A stretch of DNA of 64,000 nt from Prevotella sp. E13-17 (GTDB taxonomy: Bacteria > Bacteroidota > Bacteroidia > Bacteroidales > Bacteroidaceae): positions 2,822,001 to 2,886,000 of the forward strand of contig NZ_CP091787.1 of assembly GCF_022024035.1 (NCBI RefSeq), read 5' to 3'. Below, in pieces: positions 38,209 through 47,900 of the stretch; within the stretch, counting starts at the first letter, position 1; each line of letters begins with the position of its first letter. Under the pieces are notes generated by a model that did not search any database, was not told where the DNA came from, and saw nothing but the letters and a program-made list of their open reading frames with translations. Both the position numbers and the translations under genes were made by a program.

Positions 38209-39658
38209 ACATCCCGGTGTATTGCAGTCTATTGACTGGTGGACCATTGCCATATACATGGCGCTGCTCATCTTTGGCTGGATCAGTGTCTGTGGTGCCA
38301 GCTATAGTTTTGAAGAGCCCAACCTCTTCTCTTTGTCAGCCCGTTCCGGCATGCAGATTGTATGGATAGGCACGTCGCTGTTTCTGGGTCTCGTACTTCT
38401 GTTGCTCGACGACAGATTCTACGACACCTTTGCCTTTGTCATCTATGGTGTCCTACTGCTGCTACTGTTTGGCACCATATTCAATCCTCATAGCATCAAA
38501 GGCTCACATTCTTGGCTCGTATTAGGTCCACTGCGACTGCAGCCAGCCGAGTTTGCCAAGTTTGCCACCGCACTGGCTTTGGCCAAGTTCATGGGGCGAT
38601 TCCGCTATAATATCCACAACACCAAAGACTTTCTGCTGACGTTGGCAATCATCTTCGTGCCCATGTTCTTCATCATCATGCAGCGAGAGACAGGTTCCGC
38701 CCTGGTCTATCTGTCCTTCTTTCTCATGCTCTATCGTGAAGGCATGACCGGCAGTGTCTTGTTCACCGGTGCAGCCATGGTGATATACTTCGTCATAGGC
38801 ATCCGTTATGCCGAACCGCTTCTGCTCAACACCCCCACATCTATTGGCAGGTTCGTTGTATTGTTGCTGATACAGATATTCTCCTCAGCCTTGATAGGTA
38901 TTTATTGTCGCAATCTGAAACAGGCCATCCATTGTCTGGAACTATGCTTAGGCATCACCGTGCTCTGCCTACTGTTCTCTGTTTACGTCATCCCCTTCGA
39001 CCTTTACTGGGTCCAGATGGTACTCAGCCTCATCCTTGTGGGCTACCTTTTGTGGCAGTCCCTGCTCACCAGGTTCCAGAACTACCTGTGGATAGCCCTG
39101 TTTGCCATGGGATCTATTCTGTTTTTCAGTTCTGCCGACTATGCACTGAACAACATCCTCGAGCCTCACCAGCGCACACGTATCAACGTGCTATTAGGTT
39201 TGGAAGAAGACCTGAAGGGTGCTGGTTATAACGTGCACCAGAGCGAGATTGCCATTGGTTCTGGCGGTCTCCGCGGAAAGGGATTTCTGAATGGAACGCA
39301 AACCAAGTTAAAGTATGTGCCCGAGCAAGACACCGACTTTATCTTCTGCACCGTGGGAGAAGAAGAAGGTTTTGTAGGAGCTGCCAGCGTACTGCTTCTG
39401 TTTCTGGCGTTGATCTTACGTTTGATACAACTGGCCGAACGTCAATCAACAGCCTATGGGCGTGTCTATGGCTATTGTGTGGTGTCAATCTTCCTATTCC
39501 ACGTCTTTATCAACGTAGGCATGGTGTTAGGACTAACCCCCGTTATTGGCATTCCCCTTCCATTCTTCTCGTATGGAGGTTCTTCGCTATGGGGTTTCAC
39601 CTTCTTGCTGTTCATCTTCCTACGCATTGATGCCGGCAGAAACATGGCGCATCGCTAA
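38189..39658 (+). CDS. rodA: Peptidoglycan glycosyltransferase RodA (SEDS family)
   Basis: 489 aa from ATG 38189; the frame is open further upstream but only inside mrdA. About ten membrane helices with SEDS landmarks: HSWLVLGPLRLQPAEFAK, QRETGSALVYL, GAGYNVHQSEIAIGSGGLRGKGFLNGTQ, YVPEQDTDFIFCTVGEE and IGIPLPFFSYGGSSLW. The loop around residues 230-330 is longer than in E. coli RodA. Polymerises glycan strands with PBP2. Last gene of the mre cluster; it converges on gldH with 2 nt between stops. Confidence 0.94.
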   Translation: MVQATDKHPGVLQSIDWWTIAIYMALLIFGWISVCGASYSFEEPNLFSLSARSGMQIVWIGTSLFLGLVLLLLDDRFYDTFAFVIYGVLLLLLFGTIFNPHSIKGSHSWLVLGPLRLQPAEFAKFATALALAKFMGRFRYNIHNTKDFLLTLAIIFVPMFFIIMQRETGSALVYLSFFLMLYREGMTGSVLFTGAAMVIYFVIGIRYAEPLLLNTPTSIGRFVVLLLIQIFSSALIGIYCRNLKQAIHCLELCLGITVLCLLFSVYVIPFDLYWVQMVLSLILVGYLLWQSLLTRFQNYLWIALFAMGSILFFSSADYALNNILEPHQRTRINVLLGLEEDLKGAGYNVHQSEIAIGSGGLRGKGFLNGTQTKLKYVPEQDTDFIFCTVGEEEGFVGAASVLLLFLALILRLIQLAERQSTAYGRVYGYCVVSIFLFHVFINVGMVLGLTPVIGIPLPFFSYGGSSLWGFTFLLFIFLRIDAGRNMAHR

Positions 39659-39660
39659 TC

Positions 39661-40128
39661 CTACTTCAGTTTCTTCAGTGTGACACCGACATCTGCGACA
39701 CCTGGCAGATCATTATCCAGCATGAAATGATTTACACGGACATATAAAGTATCACTGTCGCTCAGCGTCACCTGTCCCAGTGGCAGACAATGATAATAAC
39801 GGCTGATGCCCGTCCCTATCAGCTTACCAGTACGGTTAGCCATGTCCACCTGCAGTGTGTCTGTGCGCTTCATTCCCGACACCGACTGTTGGTTAGCGAT
39901 CATGCTCAACTGCATATACGGATACTCCACGCTGTTGCGCAGTCCCAGTTCCTCCTGATAAGTACCGGCAGGTATGCCAAATATCTCAAAAACCAACGTA
40001 TCATTCTGTTCCCAGCCATCCAGTTCCACATGTTCGTAATGGCTGAAAACAGTCTTACGATTGCACCCGACAATTGTCAGGGCAATCGTAAGAAAAATAA
40101 GGATGAGCCCTCTATTGCTGTTGCTCAT
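39661..40128 (-). CDS. gldH: Gliding-motility-type lipoprotein GldH
   Basis: 155 aa from ATG 40128. The signal sequence ends in TIVGC (Cys22), a lipoprotein site. The body (FSHYEHVELDGWEQNDTLVFE, then ELGLRNSVEYPY and GVADVGVTLKKLK) matches the GldH family, a beta-sandwich lipoprotein of Bacteroidetes tied to gliding and T9SS function in flavobacteria; its role in non-gliding species is unclear. The first 17 nt lie inside the 3' end of ricT. Last gene of a metF-holB-ricT-gldH run. Confidence 0.86.
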   Translation of the reverse strand: MSNSNRGLILIFLTIALTIVGCNRKTVFSHYEHVELDGWEQNDTLVFEIFGIPAGTYQEELGLRNSVEYPYMQLSMIANQQSVSGMKRTDTLQVDMANRTGKLIGTGISRYYHCLPLGQVTLSDSDTLYVRVNHFMLDNDLPGVADVGVTLKKLK

Positions 40129-41245
40129 TATTGTTATTGCGTCTGTCAGACGGCTTTTTCTTTTTCTTCTTTTTCTTCTTAGACTTATCGAAGCGCGTAA
40201 TACTGTCGCCTGCCAACAAGTCAACAGGTCCACTCTCCTTTTTCTGATTACCCTCCTCCTGCAGGTTTTCGGGTTTCTCACCGCGGCGGTTCATCTCGAT
40301 CACCTCTTTGGCTCGTTCGGCAGTAATCGTCTCCAAGTTGGCAGCAATACGCTTATCTGTAGAGTATGTGACAAGACCAGCCAGTATGTCTGCCTTGAAA
40401 TAATAGTAGTCCGAGTCAAGCGTCTGCAATACGGCATCGCGACTTGGCAACTGGCGTCCAGCCTCCATGTATTCATCCACCTCATAGTTCAGACAGCATT
40501 TCAGCTTGGCACACATGCCAGCCAGCTTCTGCGGGTTCAGCGAGATGTCCTGATGACGGGCAGCACCTGTCGCCACACTAATGAAGTTCTTCATCCACGT
40601 GGCACAGCACAGCTCACGACCGCAAGGTCCCGTACCACCGATACGACCAGCCTCCTGGCGGGCACCAATCTGTTTCATCTCAATACGCACGTGGAAAGCA
40701 GCAGCCAGGTCCTTAATCAACTGACGGAAGTCCACACGCTCGTCGGCGATATAATAGAAGATAGCCTTATTGCCATCGCCCTGATACTCCACATCACCAA
40801 TTTTCATATCCAGCCCCAGTCCCTTCGCTATTTTTCGACTCTCAATCATGGTCTGATGCTCAAGAGCCTTAGCCTCATGATACTTGTCCATGTCCACCTG
40901 GCGGGCCAGTCGATAGATGCGTTTGATGTCGTCTGCCGATTTCAGATTAGCCTTCTTGATCTGCAGTGCCACCAAGCGTCCTGTCAGCGTTACCACACCG
41001 ATATCATGTCCCGGACTGGCCTCAACAGCCACGATATCGCCTTTTTTCAGAGGCAGTCGGTTGATGTTGTGATAGTAGCCCTTGCGTGTATGCTTGAACT
41101 GAACCTCGACCAAGTCGGTCGAGTCAGCATTGCCCGGCACGTCGGCCAGCCAGTCATAGGTGTTCAACTGGCGGTCCTGTCGGCCGATTGCCTGATGACA
41201 GAGTCCACGGTCACAGCCTGTACGTATTTCTAATTCTTTTTCCAT
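40112..41245 (-). CDS. ricT: PSP1-domain protein RicT/YaaT
   Basis: 377 aa. The PSP1 region (~25-250) has VEVQFKHTRKGYYHN, GDIVAVEASPGHDIGVV, ADERVDFRQLIKDLAAAFHVRIEMKQIG and the cysteine-rich GPCGRELCCATWM plus CAKLKCCLNYE, which in B. subtilis RicT helps bind Fe-S clusters. The end is a Lys-run of nine followed by PSDRR, four Asn, E and three Gln, low-complexity and probably disordered. In Bacteroidales it often sits beside gldH and holB. The molecular role here is not known; RNA maturation is the B. subtilis precedent. Confidence 0.88.
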   Translation of the reverse strand: MEKELEIRTGCDRGLCHQAIGRQDRQLNTYDWLADVPGNADSTDLVEVQFKHTRKGYYHNINRLPLKKGDIVAVEASPGHDIGVVTLTGRLVALQIKKANLKSADDIKRIYRLARQVDMDKYHEAKALEHQTMIESRKIAKGLGLDMKIGDVEYQGDGNKAIFYYIADERVDFRQLIKDLAAAFHVRIEMKQIGARQEAGRIGGTGPCGRELCCATWMKNFISVATGAARHQDISLNPQKLAGMCAKLKCCLNYEVDEYMEAGRQLPSRDAVLQTLDSDYYYFKADILAGLVTYSTDKRIAANLETITAERAKEVIEMNRRGEKPENLQEEGNQKKESGPVDLLAGDSITRFDKSKKKKKKKKKPSDRRNNNNEQQQ

Positions 41246-41252
41246 TTCACAT

Positions 41253-42380
41253 TCATTGTTTAGGCGGTATCAGCAGTACGATGATTTTCAGTACGAAATC
41301 GAAGAACACGATTTTGGCATTAGCGTTCTGTCCGATGTCGCGAATGGCCACGTTGGCCAAATCGTAAAGCTGTAATATATTGTTTTCGTTGATAAAACGT
41401 GCAAAGTTGCGTGCGAACTCTTCCTCCTGCTGCGACATGTAGCACAGATCCTGCTGATGGAAATTATACATGAAGTTCTCGCGCAGCATACGCATAAAGA
41501 ACTGCAAGAAGCGCTTTTGCTTCTCTCGTCCGAAGCCACTCAGCGTCTCACTCCATTTACGCAAGTCCTTCACTTTGCGCATATAAGCCAGTCGCATCAG
41601 CACCTTGAAGAGGTCCAGAAACTGTTCGTTCTCTGTACCTTCCTTCAGTTCTTGAAGTGCCTTTAGCCACGAGCCTCCACACAGTCGGCTGATGCGTATG
41701 GCCTTGTCGGCATCCACGCCGTGGCGTTCCACCAGTGCCTGTTGCACCTCCTCGTTGGCAAGCCGCTTCACGTCGATGCGCTGCACACGGCTTCTGATTG
41801 TTTCCAACAGTTTGTCGGGCTCCTCGCACACCATCAGGAATACTGTCTGCAGCGGTGGTTCCTCAATGAGTTTCAGCAACTTGTTGGCACATTCAATGTT
41901 CATGCGTTCTGGCAACCAGATGACAGCCACCTTGTAACCACCCTGACTCGACTTCAAACTGAGCTTGCGCACCAGTTCATCACTTTCGCCCGCCGTGATG
42001 ATAGCCTGTTGATTCTCACCCCCCATGGCTGTCATCCACTGATCCATCGAGAAGTACGGTCCTTGCATCATCAGGTCGTGCCACTCGTGAGCGAAGTCAT
42101 CGCTCACCGGCTTGTGGTCGCTGCTCATCGATGGTAGCTTGATCGTTGGGAAGGTGAAGTGCAGATCGGGATGCTCCAGTTTTGCCAACATCGGGTGCTC
42201 CTTCACGTTGTCGTCATCGTTGCCTTCCAACAAATAGCAACCAAAGGCCACCGCCAATGCCAACTTGCCCACACCCTGCGGACCGCAAAGCATGATGGCA
42301 TGCGGCAGACGGTCTTCTGCCACCATCTGCTTCAAGCGCGTCTTGCACTCCTGTTGTCCTATGACCTCACCAAACCTCAT
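41253..42380 (-). CDS. holB: DNA polymerase III subunit delta prime
   Basis: 375 aa. The AAA+ clamp-loader fold is clear at the start: FGEVIGQQECKTRLKQMV, HAIMLCGPQGVGKLALA (Walker A) and further on NKLLKLIEEPP and VFLMVCEEPDKLLETIRSRVQRI (sensor region). Part of the clamp loader that opens the beta clamp. ATG 42380 overlaps the metF stop (TAATG). Confidence 0.92.
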   Translation of the reverse strand: MRFGEVIGQQECKTRLKQMVAEDRLPHAIMLCGPQGVGKLALAVAFGCYLLEGNDDDNVKEHPMLAKLEHPDLHFTFPTIKLPSMSSDHKPVSDDFAHEWHDLMMQGPYFSMDQWMTAMGGENQQAIITAGESDELVRKLSLKSSQGGYKVAVIWLPERMNIECANKLLKLIEEPPLQTVFLMVCEEPDKLLETIRSRVQRIDVKRLANEEVQQALVERHGVDADKAIRISRLCGGSWLKALQELKEGTENEQFLDLFKVLMRLAYMRKVKDLRKWSETLSGFGREKQKRFLQFFMRMLRENFMYNFHQQDLCYMSQQEEEFARNFARFINENNILQLYDLANVAIRDIGQNANAKIVFFDFVLKIIVLLIPPKQ

Positions 42381-43336
42381 TATGCCAACTGCTTTACTAT
42401 CTCCACAACCGATTCAACAGCACTGATGGTATAGAAATGTATATCGTTCACACCATGTGCATACAGTTCGCGACACTGCTGGGTAGTCCATTCAATACCC
42501 AACTGACGGGCGTCCTCGTCGGTCTTACATTTCACGATTTCACGGGCCAGCGCCTCGGGGATATCACAATGGAAAGTACGCGGCACTACGGTCAACTGCG
42601 TGAGCTTTGCCAGAGGTTTTATGCCGGGAATGATCGGAATGGTGATGCCCATGCCTCTGGCTTTATCCACAAACTGGAAATATTTCTCATTGTCAAAGAA
42701 CAGTTGCGTCACCGCATATTGCGCGCCCAGGTCTTGTTTCTGTTTCAGGTATTGCATGTCCATCTCCAGATTGGGTGCCTCCTCATGCTTCTCGGGATAG
42801 CAAGCTACCCCAATATCAAATTTCTTTCCAGGGTTCTTGATGGGCGAGCCATCCGCAAAGAAGCCCTCATTGAAACTCATCACCTGCTTAATCAGATCGG
42901 TGGTATGTGCATGTCCACCAGGAGTAGCCTTGAACACACTATCCTCCTTAGCTTTGTCACCGCGCAACAGCAGCAGGTCGGTGATTCCCAGAAACTGCAA
43001 GTCCAGCAACTCATATTCGATATCCTCAATCGTAGCACCGCTACAAATCACATGAGGCTGAACAGGCACATTGAAGCGCTGTTGAATGGCGGCTGCAACA
43101 GCTATCGTGCCGGGGCGCCGACGTTGTCGCTGACGCTCGAAACGTCCGTCGCTCAGTTCTTTATATACATATTCACTATGATGTGTAGTGATATTGATAA
43201 AAGCGGGGTTCAGTTCGCACAGTTTAGCGATGTCACCAAACAGCTTATCGGTGCCCGTACCTTTCAGTGGTGGAAGCACCTCAAATGAGAACTGCCGCTG
43301 TTGGCTTTCCTGGTTGATAATATTTGCAACTGCCAT
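42380..43336 (-). CDS. metF: 5,10-methylenetetrahydrofolate reductase
   Basis: 318 aa, a TIM-barrel flavoenzyme: FSFEVLPPLKGTG at the N-terminus (catalytic Glu19), FINITTHHSEY, HVICSGATIEDIEYELLDLQFLGITDLLLLRGD, DIGVACYPEKHEEAPN and YAVTQLFFDNEKYFQF. Makes 5-methyl-THF for methionine synthesis. First gene of the operon; promoter element at 43365. Confidence 0.95.
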   Translation of the reverse strand: MAVANIINQESQQRQFSFEVLPPLKGTGTDKLFGDIAKLCELNPAFINITTHHSEYVYKELSDGRFERQRQRRRPGTIAVAAAIQQRFNVPVQPHVICSGATIEDIEYELLDLQFLGITDLLLLRGDKAKEDSVFKATPGGHAHTTDLIKQVMSFNEGFFADGSPIKNPGKKFDIGVACYPEKHEEAPNLEMDMQYLKQKQDLGAQYAVTQLFFDNEKYFQFVDKARGMGITIPIIPGIKPLAKLTQLTVVPRTFHCDIPEALAREIVKCKTDEDARQLGIEWTTQQCRELYAHGVNDIHFYTISAVESVVEIVKQLA

Positions 43337-43364
43337 TCTTTGTTATTCTTAGCACATTTCGGTG

Positions 43365-43372
43365 CAAAGTTA
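43365..43372 (-). promoter_or_regulatory. Promoter -7 element of metF-holB-ricT-gldH
   Basis: TAACTTTG on the minus strand, 28 nt before the metF ATG; no good TTG at the -33 position. Confidence 0.6.
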
Positions 43373-43420
43373 CGAAAAAAACTTGTAAAAGCGAAGCGAT
43401 TTTGGAAGAATAACGCTAAC

Positions 43421-43504
43421 CGTTTCTAAGAAACGCTTGCCAAAGCAAGAATTCGGCCTAAAATATAGGAAAGACAGGGATTTAGAGCCCCTTGATAAGG
43501 GGCG
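43421..43504. other. Noncoding stretch with three small perfect hairpins
   Basis: CGTTTCT-A-AGAAACG (43421-43435), CTTGC-CAAA-GCAAG (43436-43449) and GCCCCTT-GAT-AAGGGGC (43488-43504). They lie upstream of metF in the 706-nt gap between 43337 and 44042. No coding frame is supported. They may be remnants of the mobile region next to them. Confidence 0.5.
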
Positions 43505-43570
43505 GCTATAATGCAGCGATATGCAAATTGGGGAGAATCGGTGAAGAAGTTAGGTTTCTAAATCGTAACC

Positions 43571-43692
43571 TCATTTAGCCATCTCCTTCATCTTTGTGAC
43601 GAAACTGTTGAAGCTCGTCAGCAGTTCTTCGACGAGCGAAGCGGCAAGCCGATTACCTCGTAGGTACTGCGCTCAATTGAAATTACTTCCAT
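43571..43692 (-). pseudogene. Decayed small gene of the MEVISIE-type mobile-element HTH family
   Basis: Starts ATG at 43692 with MEVISIERSTYE, the typical opening of small DNA-binding proteins found on Bacteroidetes integrative elements. The frame is then lost; another frame continues RLAASLVEELLTSFNSFV and ends TKMKEMAK-TGA at 43571. A TACCTTTG promoter element stands at 43728-43721. About 40 residues remain, so the HTH part is gone. Suggests that an element was once inserted here. Confidence 0.5.
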
Positions 43693-43720
43693 GTCTTGTT
43701 TCGTTTTTATAATCTGCGGA

Positions 43721-43728
43721 CAAAGGTA
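43721..43728 (-). promoter_or_regulatory. Promoter -7 element of the decayed small gene
   Basis: TACCTTTG on the minus strand, 29 nt before ATG 43692. Confidence 0.45.
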
Positions 43729-43765
43729 CATCATGATTTCCGGATAAGATCACTCTGAAAATTTC

Positions 43766-43917
43766 TTGTTGTGAAATAACAATTCAGGGAAACAAAAGCC
43801 TAATGTCTGCCGAGCTTGCTCATCAGAAAGCAGACACGCATCTTTGTGTGGCACTCCACAGAAAAGTGCGTATTAGGCTACACCCTTCTACGGGAACTGT
43901 TTGCGGTATGGCAAACA
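43766..43917. other. Structured noncoding block with an ideal three-way junction
   Basis: Three structures follow one another. First TTGTTGT-GAA-ATAACAA (43766-43782). Then a junction: P1 AGCCTAAT (43797-43804) with ATTAGGCT (43872-43879); P2 GTCTGC (43805-43810) with GCAGAC (43830-43835); P3 ACGCA (43836-43840) with TGCGT (43867-43871), capped by TGTGG-CACT-CCACA (43847-43860). The three helices abut with no unpaired base between them. Last, TGTTTGC-GGTATG-GCAAACA (43898-43917). No ORF is supported here. It could be a structured RNA, a single-stranded DNA recombination site, or the end of a mobile element; the strand cannot be decided. Confidence 0.55.
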
Positions 43918-43987
43918 AAAGGGAATAACAGGCGACCGCTATTGTGGCATATGTTCATAAAAAACTCTAAAAAAAGAACTTTCTTCT

Positions 43988-44017
43988 TTGTAGGATGAAT
44001 AGTTTTCACTAACTTTA
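43988..44017 (+). promoter_or_regulatory. Promoter of the XRE/GIY-YIG/restriction-modification operon
   Basis: TTG at 43988 and TAACTTTA at 44010-44017, 19 nt apart; the last base departs from the TAnnTTTG consensus, which may make it weak or regulator-dependent. Confidence 0.5.
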
Positions 44018-44042
44018 CACCCAAACAACAAATCTGAAAGAT

Positions 44043-44261
44043 ATGCAAGACGTAAATCGCCTAAAAATTGTGCTCGTAGAACAGAAGAAAACCAGCAAAT
44101 GGTTATCAGAAGCATTGGGGGTAAATCCATCCACCGTTTCCAAATGGTGCACAAATTCGTCGCAACCAGACATCGAGACATTAGCAAAAATCTCGAAGCT
44201 ATTAGATGTGAGTGTAGAGGAACTATTTAATAAGAAGTTCATGGAGTCTGTTGCAAAATAA
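44043..44261 (+). CDS. XRE-family HTH regulator (possible controller protein)
   Basis: 72 aa, a bare Cro/C1-type helix-turn-helix: LKIVLVEQKKTSKWLSEALGVNPSTVSKWCTNSSQPDIETLAKISKLL. The recognition helix is NPSTVSKWC. Size and place, just before a restriction-modification gene on the same strand, fit a C protein that times enzyme expression; this is inference. The base composition is AT-rich compared with the core genes to the left, consistent with transfer of the whole island. Confidence 0.88.
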   Translation: MQDVNRLKIVLVEQKKTSKWLSEALGVNPSTVSKWCTNSSQPDIETLAKISKLLDVSVEELFNKKFMESVAK

Positions 44262-44313
44262 CTACTATGCCAGTAGATAATAATGAAATAGAAATTAACA
44301 GAATCAGAATTAT

Positions 44314-44961
44314 ATGAGCAACAAAGAACCTGGCTATGTTTACATACTGACTAATCCCAGTTTTCGCGAGGATTGGGTGAAGATCGGCAAGAGTTCACGT
44401 CCTGTGGATGTGAGAAGCAAGGAACTGGATAATACTGCCGTTCCCTTGCCCTTCGAGATATTCGCCACAATGAAAACCACGAAATACAACGAGGTAGAGA
44501 AGTTGGTACATAAGACCATTGACCGCCTTACTGACTTACGCATCCGCCAAAACCGCGAGTTCTTCAATGTGGCTCCACAGATGGCCCTCGACATCTTCCG
44601 CGATATTGCCAGTGCGATAGACGATGCCGAAGTAACACTCTACGAAGATAACAAGCCCATCGTGGAAAGCGAACACAAGGAGCCACAGAAGCGAGAGGTG
44701 AAACGCCCCCGTTTTAAGTTCTCCATGTGTGGCATCAAGATTGGTGAACAAGTCACCTTCGACCCAACGGGTCTTGTCGTGAAAGTAGCCTCCGATGACA
44801 GCATCGAATACGAAGGACGCATCTATAAACTCTCCCCCTTCGTTGGCACCTTCATGCCAGAGGAACATTGTAATGCCTCTGGTGCCTATCAAGGTGCCAA
44901 ATATTTCTCGTATAATGGGAAAGTACTGGATGAGATTAGGAAAGAAAAAGAAATAAGTTAG
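44314..44961 (+). CDS. GIY-YIG nuclease-like protein (T5orf172 domain)
   Basis: 215 aa. Residues 8-100 form a GIY-YIG fold of the T5orf172 type: GYVYILTNP, then WVKIGKSSRPVDVRSKEL (the YIG-equivalent and conserved Arg), NEVEKLVHKTI (metal-binding Glu region) and REFFNV (closing Asn). The C-terminal half (RPRFKFSMCGIKIGEQVTFDPTG, IEYEGRIYKLSPF) resembles the short domain often fused to T5orf172 and may bind DNA. It stands 12 nt before the restriction-modification gene and probably belongs to the same defence unit. Confidence 0.83.
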   Translation: MSNKEPGYVYILTNPSFREDWVKIGKSSRPVDVRSKELDNTAVPLPFEIFATMKTTKYNEVEKLVHKTIDRLTDLRIRQNREFFNVAPQMALDIFRDIASAIDDAEVTLYEDNKPIVESEHKEPQKREVKRPRFKFSMCGIKIGEQVTFDPTGLVVKVASDDSIEYEGRIYKLSPFVGTFMPEEHCNASGAYQGAKYFSYNGKVLDEIRKEKEIS

Positions 44962-44973
44962 TATTTCAATAAT

Positions 44974-47900
44974 ATGGCAAACAAACAGACGCATAGCATA
45001 GAAGAAATCGTAGAGCAATGGGCGAAAGAACAACTAAAAGGAATCAAACTCTACGCTAAAAACGATTTTATCAATGCACAAATAGAGAAAGCCCTCAAAA
45101 CTGCTCCATCTAAAAAAGGTGGTAAAGGTCCCAATTATCCTGATATTAAATGCATCATTCCAGCAGCAGATGGTGATATTCCCGTCATGATAGAGGTAAA
45201 GGGGATGAAAGATGCGCTCATCAAGCTCAATGAAGAAACAGGATTGCCTGACAATGTGACAAAAAAAGGTGAGCCAAACTTTACGAATATCGCTAAGTAT
45301 GCTGTCAATGGAGCTGTCCACTATGCAAATGCCATCGTTCGTCATACGACCTACAAAGAAGTGCTTGCCATAGGAGTGAATGGATATAAAGACGAAACTG
45401 ATGAAATTATCTATGAAGTCAGCGCATGGTATCTTTCACGTAAGAATCTTTTCCTACCCAAAGAGATTGGGCGTTACAGCGACCTGTCTTTCCTGTTAAA
45501 GAAGTATCAGCAGACATTGTTGAAGCAACTTGCCAATATTGACCTAACCGAAGAGGAAATAGAACAACAGAAATCCAACTTAGAGGATGATATTGAGCGC
45601 AAGCTTAAGGAACTAAACCAAAAGATGCAGGACGAACTGCGGATTGTTGTTAACCAACGTGTACAGCTTGTAACGGGCTTGATTATGGCTGGGCTTGGGG
45701 TAAAAAATGATGATGGAACATTCAAAGTTCATCCATTGCAAGAAGACGAATTACGTGGTAATACTGACTCGGAAAACAATGATGGAGCCGTTATTATGAG
45801 CAAAATCAAGTCTTACTTGAAGGACAAGAGTCTTCCTATGGAAAAAATAGACATGATCGTCCGTATACTTAAAGTTGTATTTGTCGATTCTGGTTTAGAG
45901 GTGCCTGTCAATGGAGAAAGTAAACTTAAAACATTGTATCATGACATCAAAATTGATATTATCCCCTTCCTGACTGGCGAACTGCATAATCTTGACTTCA
46001 CAGGTAGATTGTTTAATGTTCTGAATGCCTGGGTCGATGTACCAGATGGAGCAAAAAATGACGTTGTACTCACGCCACGTTCTGTTACAGAATTAATGGC
46101 GAAACTCTGTCAGGTGAATAAAGACTCATACGTTTGGGACTTTGCAACAGGTTCTGCAGGATTTCTCATTTCCGCAATGCATTTGATGATTGCCGATGCC
46201 AAAGCTAATATCCCCAATCCGGATGAAAGAACAGAGAAAATCCTACACATCAAGACAGAACAGTTGCTTGGTATAGAGAAACTGGCCGATATATATCTGC
46301 TTGCCGTATTGAATATGATTCTGATGAAAGATGGATCAGCGAACATCATTCAGGGGGATTCCTTGAAGGATTTCAAAGGCAATTATGAACAAGGTGAATT
46401 GAAGGGAAAGCCCTTCCCTGCTGACGTGTTCCTACTGAATCCTCCATATTCCGCTGCAGGCAAAGGTTTTGTATTCGTAAAACGTGCCCTCGGCATGATG
46501 ACACATAAAGGAATGGCCGCCGTACTCATCCAAGAAAATGCTGGCAGTGGCAATGGTTTGCCATATACGAAAGAAATTCTTAAAGGGAATACGCTTGTGG
46601 CTTCAATTAAGATGCCAATAGACTTGTTTATAGGAAAATCATCAGTACAGACAGCTATCTATGTGTTTAAAGTGGGCACACCCCATACGAAGAATTCAGT
46701 AGTGAGGTTTATTGATTTCTCAAATGACGGCTATTCACGTATGAACCGTCGTCATTCCAGTCAAAGTGTAAATCTCCGTGATACCGATAATGCTCATGGG
46801 CGTTATGCTGAAGTCGTAAATTTGGTGCGATATGGAAAGGGTGTTAACAATGAGAATATTAAATACTATAATGGCTCCTATATAGAAGACTATATAACAC
46901 TTAAAGGTAACGATTGGACTTATGGTCAGCACAAAAATATTGACCCCATTCCTACAGATGCAGATTTCCGAAAAGTGGTGAAAGAGTATCTCTCATTGCG
47001 AATATTAGAAATCATTAAGAATGAAGGAGGAAGTGGTTTGGGCATAAAAGACTGTACCTTAACTAGAAAAGACTATGAAGCATTGAGTTTTATAGAAACA
47101 GGACGAATAAAAACTAAGCCAGTGATAATAGGTGATATTCTCACCGGGGAAAAAGGTGATGTTGACATTCAGAATAAGGATATTAATGGTAGAGGATTCT
47201 ATTTTATCAATTCAGGTGTTCAAAACTTTGGAATTAAAGGTAAGACGGATTGCATAGCTAAAGTATTTCCTCCGAATACCATCACAATAGATTTCTTTGG
47301 TAATGCCTATTATAGACCTTTCCACTATGTCATGGCTACACATAACCATGTGTTTTCTCTGTCAGGAGATATAATTAAAAATGAGAATGTGGGATTATAT
47401 CTCAGTGCTTCCATGTCATATTTGAGCAAAATTTACTCATTTAATAACATGGGGACTTGGCCCATTTATAAGACATCTTTGATTTATTTGCCCACAACAA
47501 CCGAGGGAAATATTGACTACGTTTTCATGGATACTTGTATTAGTGCTATCAAGAAACAATGTATCGCAGCACTAATGAAAGCCATAACACAGGATGCTAT
47601 TGTAAATGATCAGGTTTTAGAAATACAACCAACATCTAATAATGTGGTTGAGATGTCTAATCCATCAAGCCATTATTCAGAATATGACTTTGCCCCCTTA
47701 ATGGCAGCCGAACCTTTCGAGTGCTATAAGTGGGAAGGGTTTGACCAAAGCATTTGCGATTTCTTTGGAGGTGACAAAACTATTCTTATTGGGTGCTATA
47801 AGGGGAAGAAATACAAAGATTGGATTCACACCCATAACATTTATACCATAAGGTTAGGGGATACCAAAGGTTCTATGGAAGCTAATCGAAAACTCTTTGA

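Noticed and set aside
40061..41233. 390-codon open frame on the plus strand
   Set aside because: Antisense to ricT, which carries conserved PSP1 motifs; the plus frame shows none.
43797..43879. Integron attC site
   Set aside because: The core would need AAC and GTT at the ends; here they are AAT and ATT, the paired fold is a symmetric three-way junction, and no integrase or cassette ORF flanks it.
43797..43879. tRNA gene
   Set aside because: Only three helices, no T-loop sequence, and no anticodon arm of correct size. No tRNA or rRNA was seen anywhere in the window.
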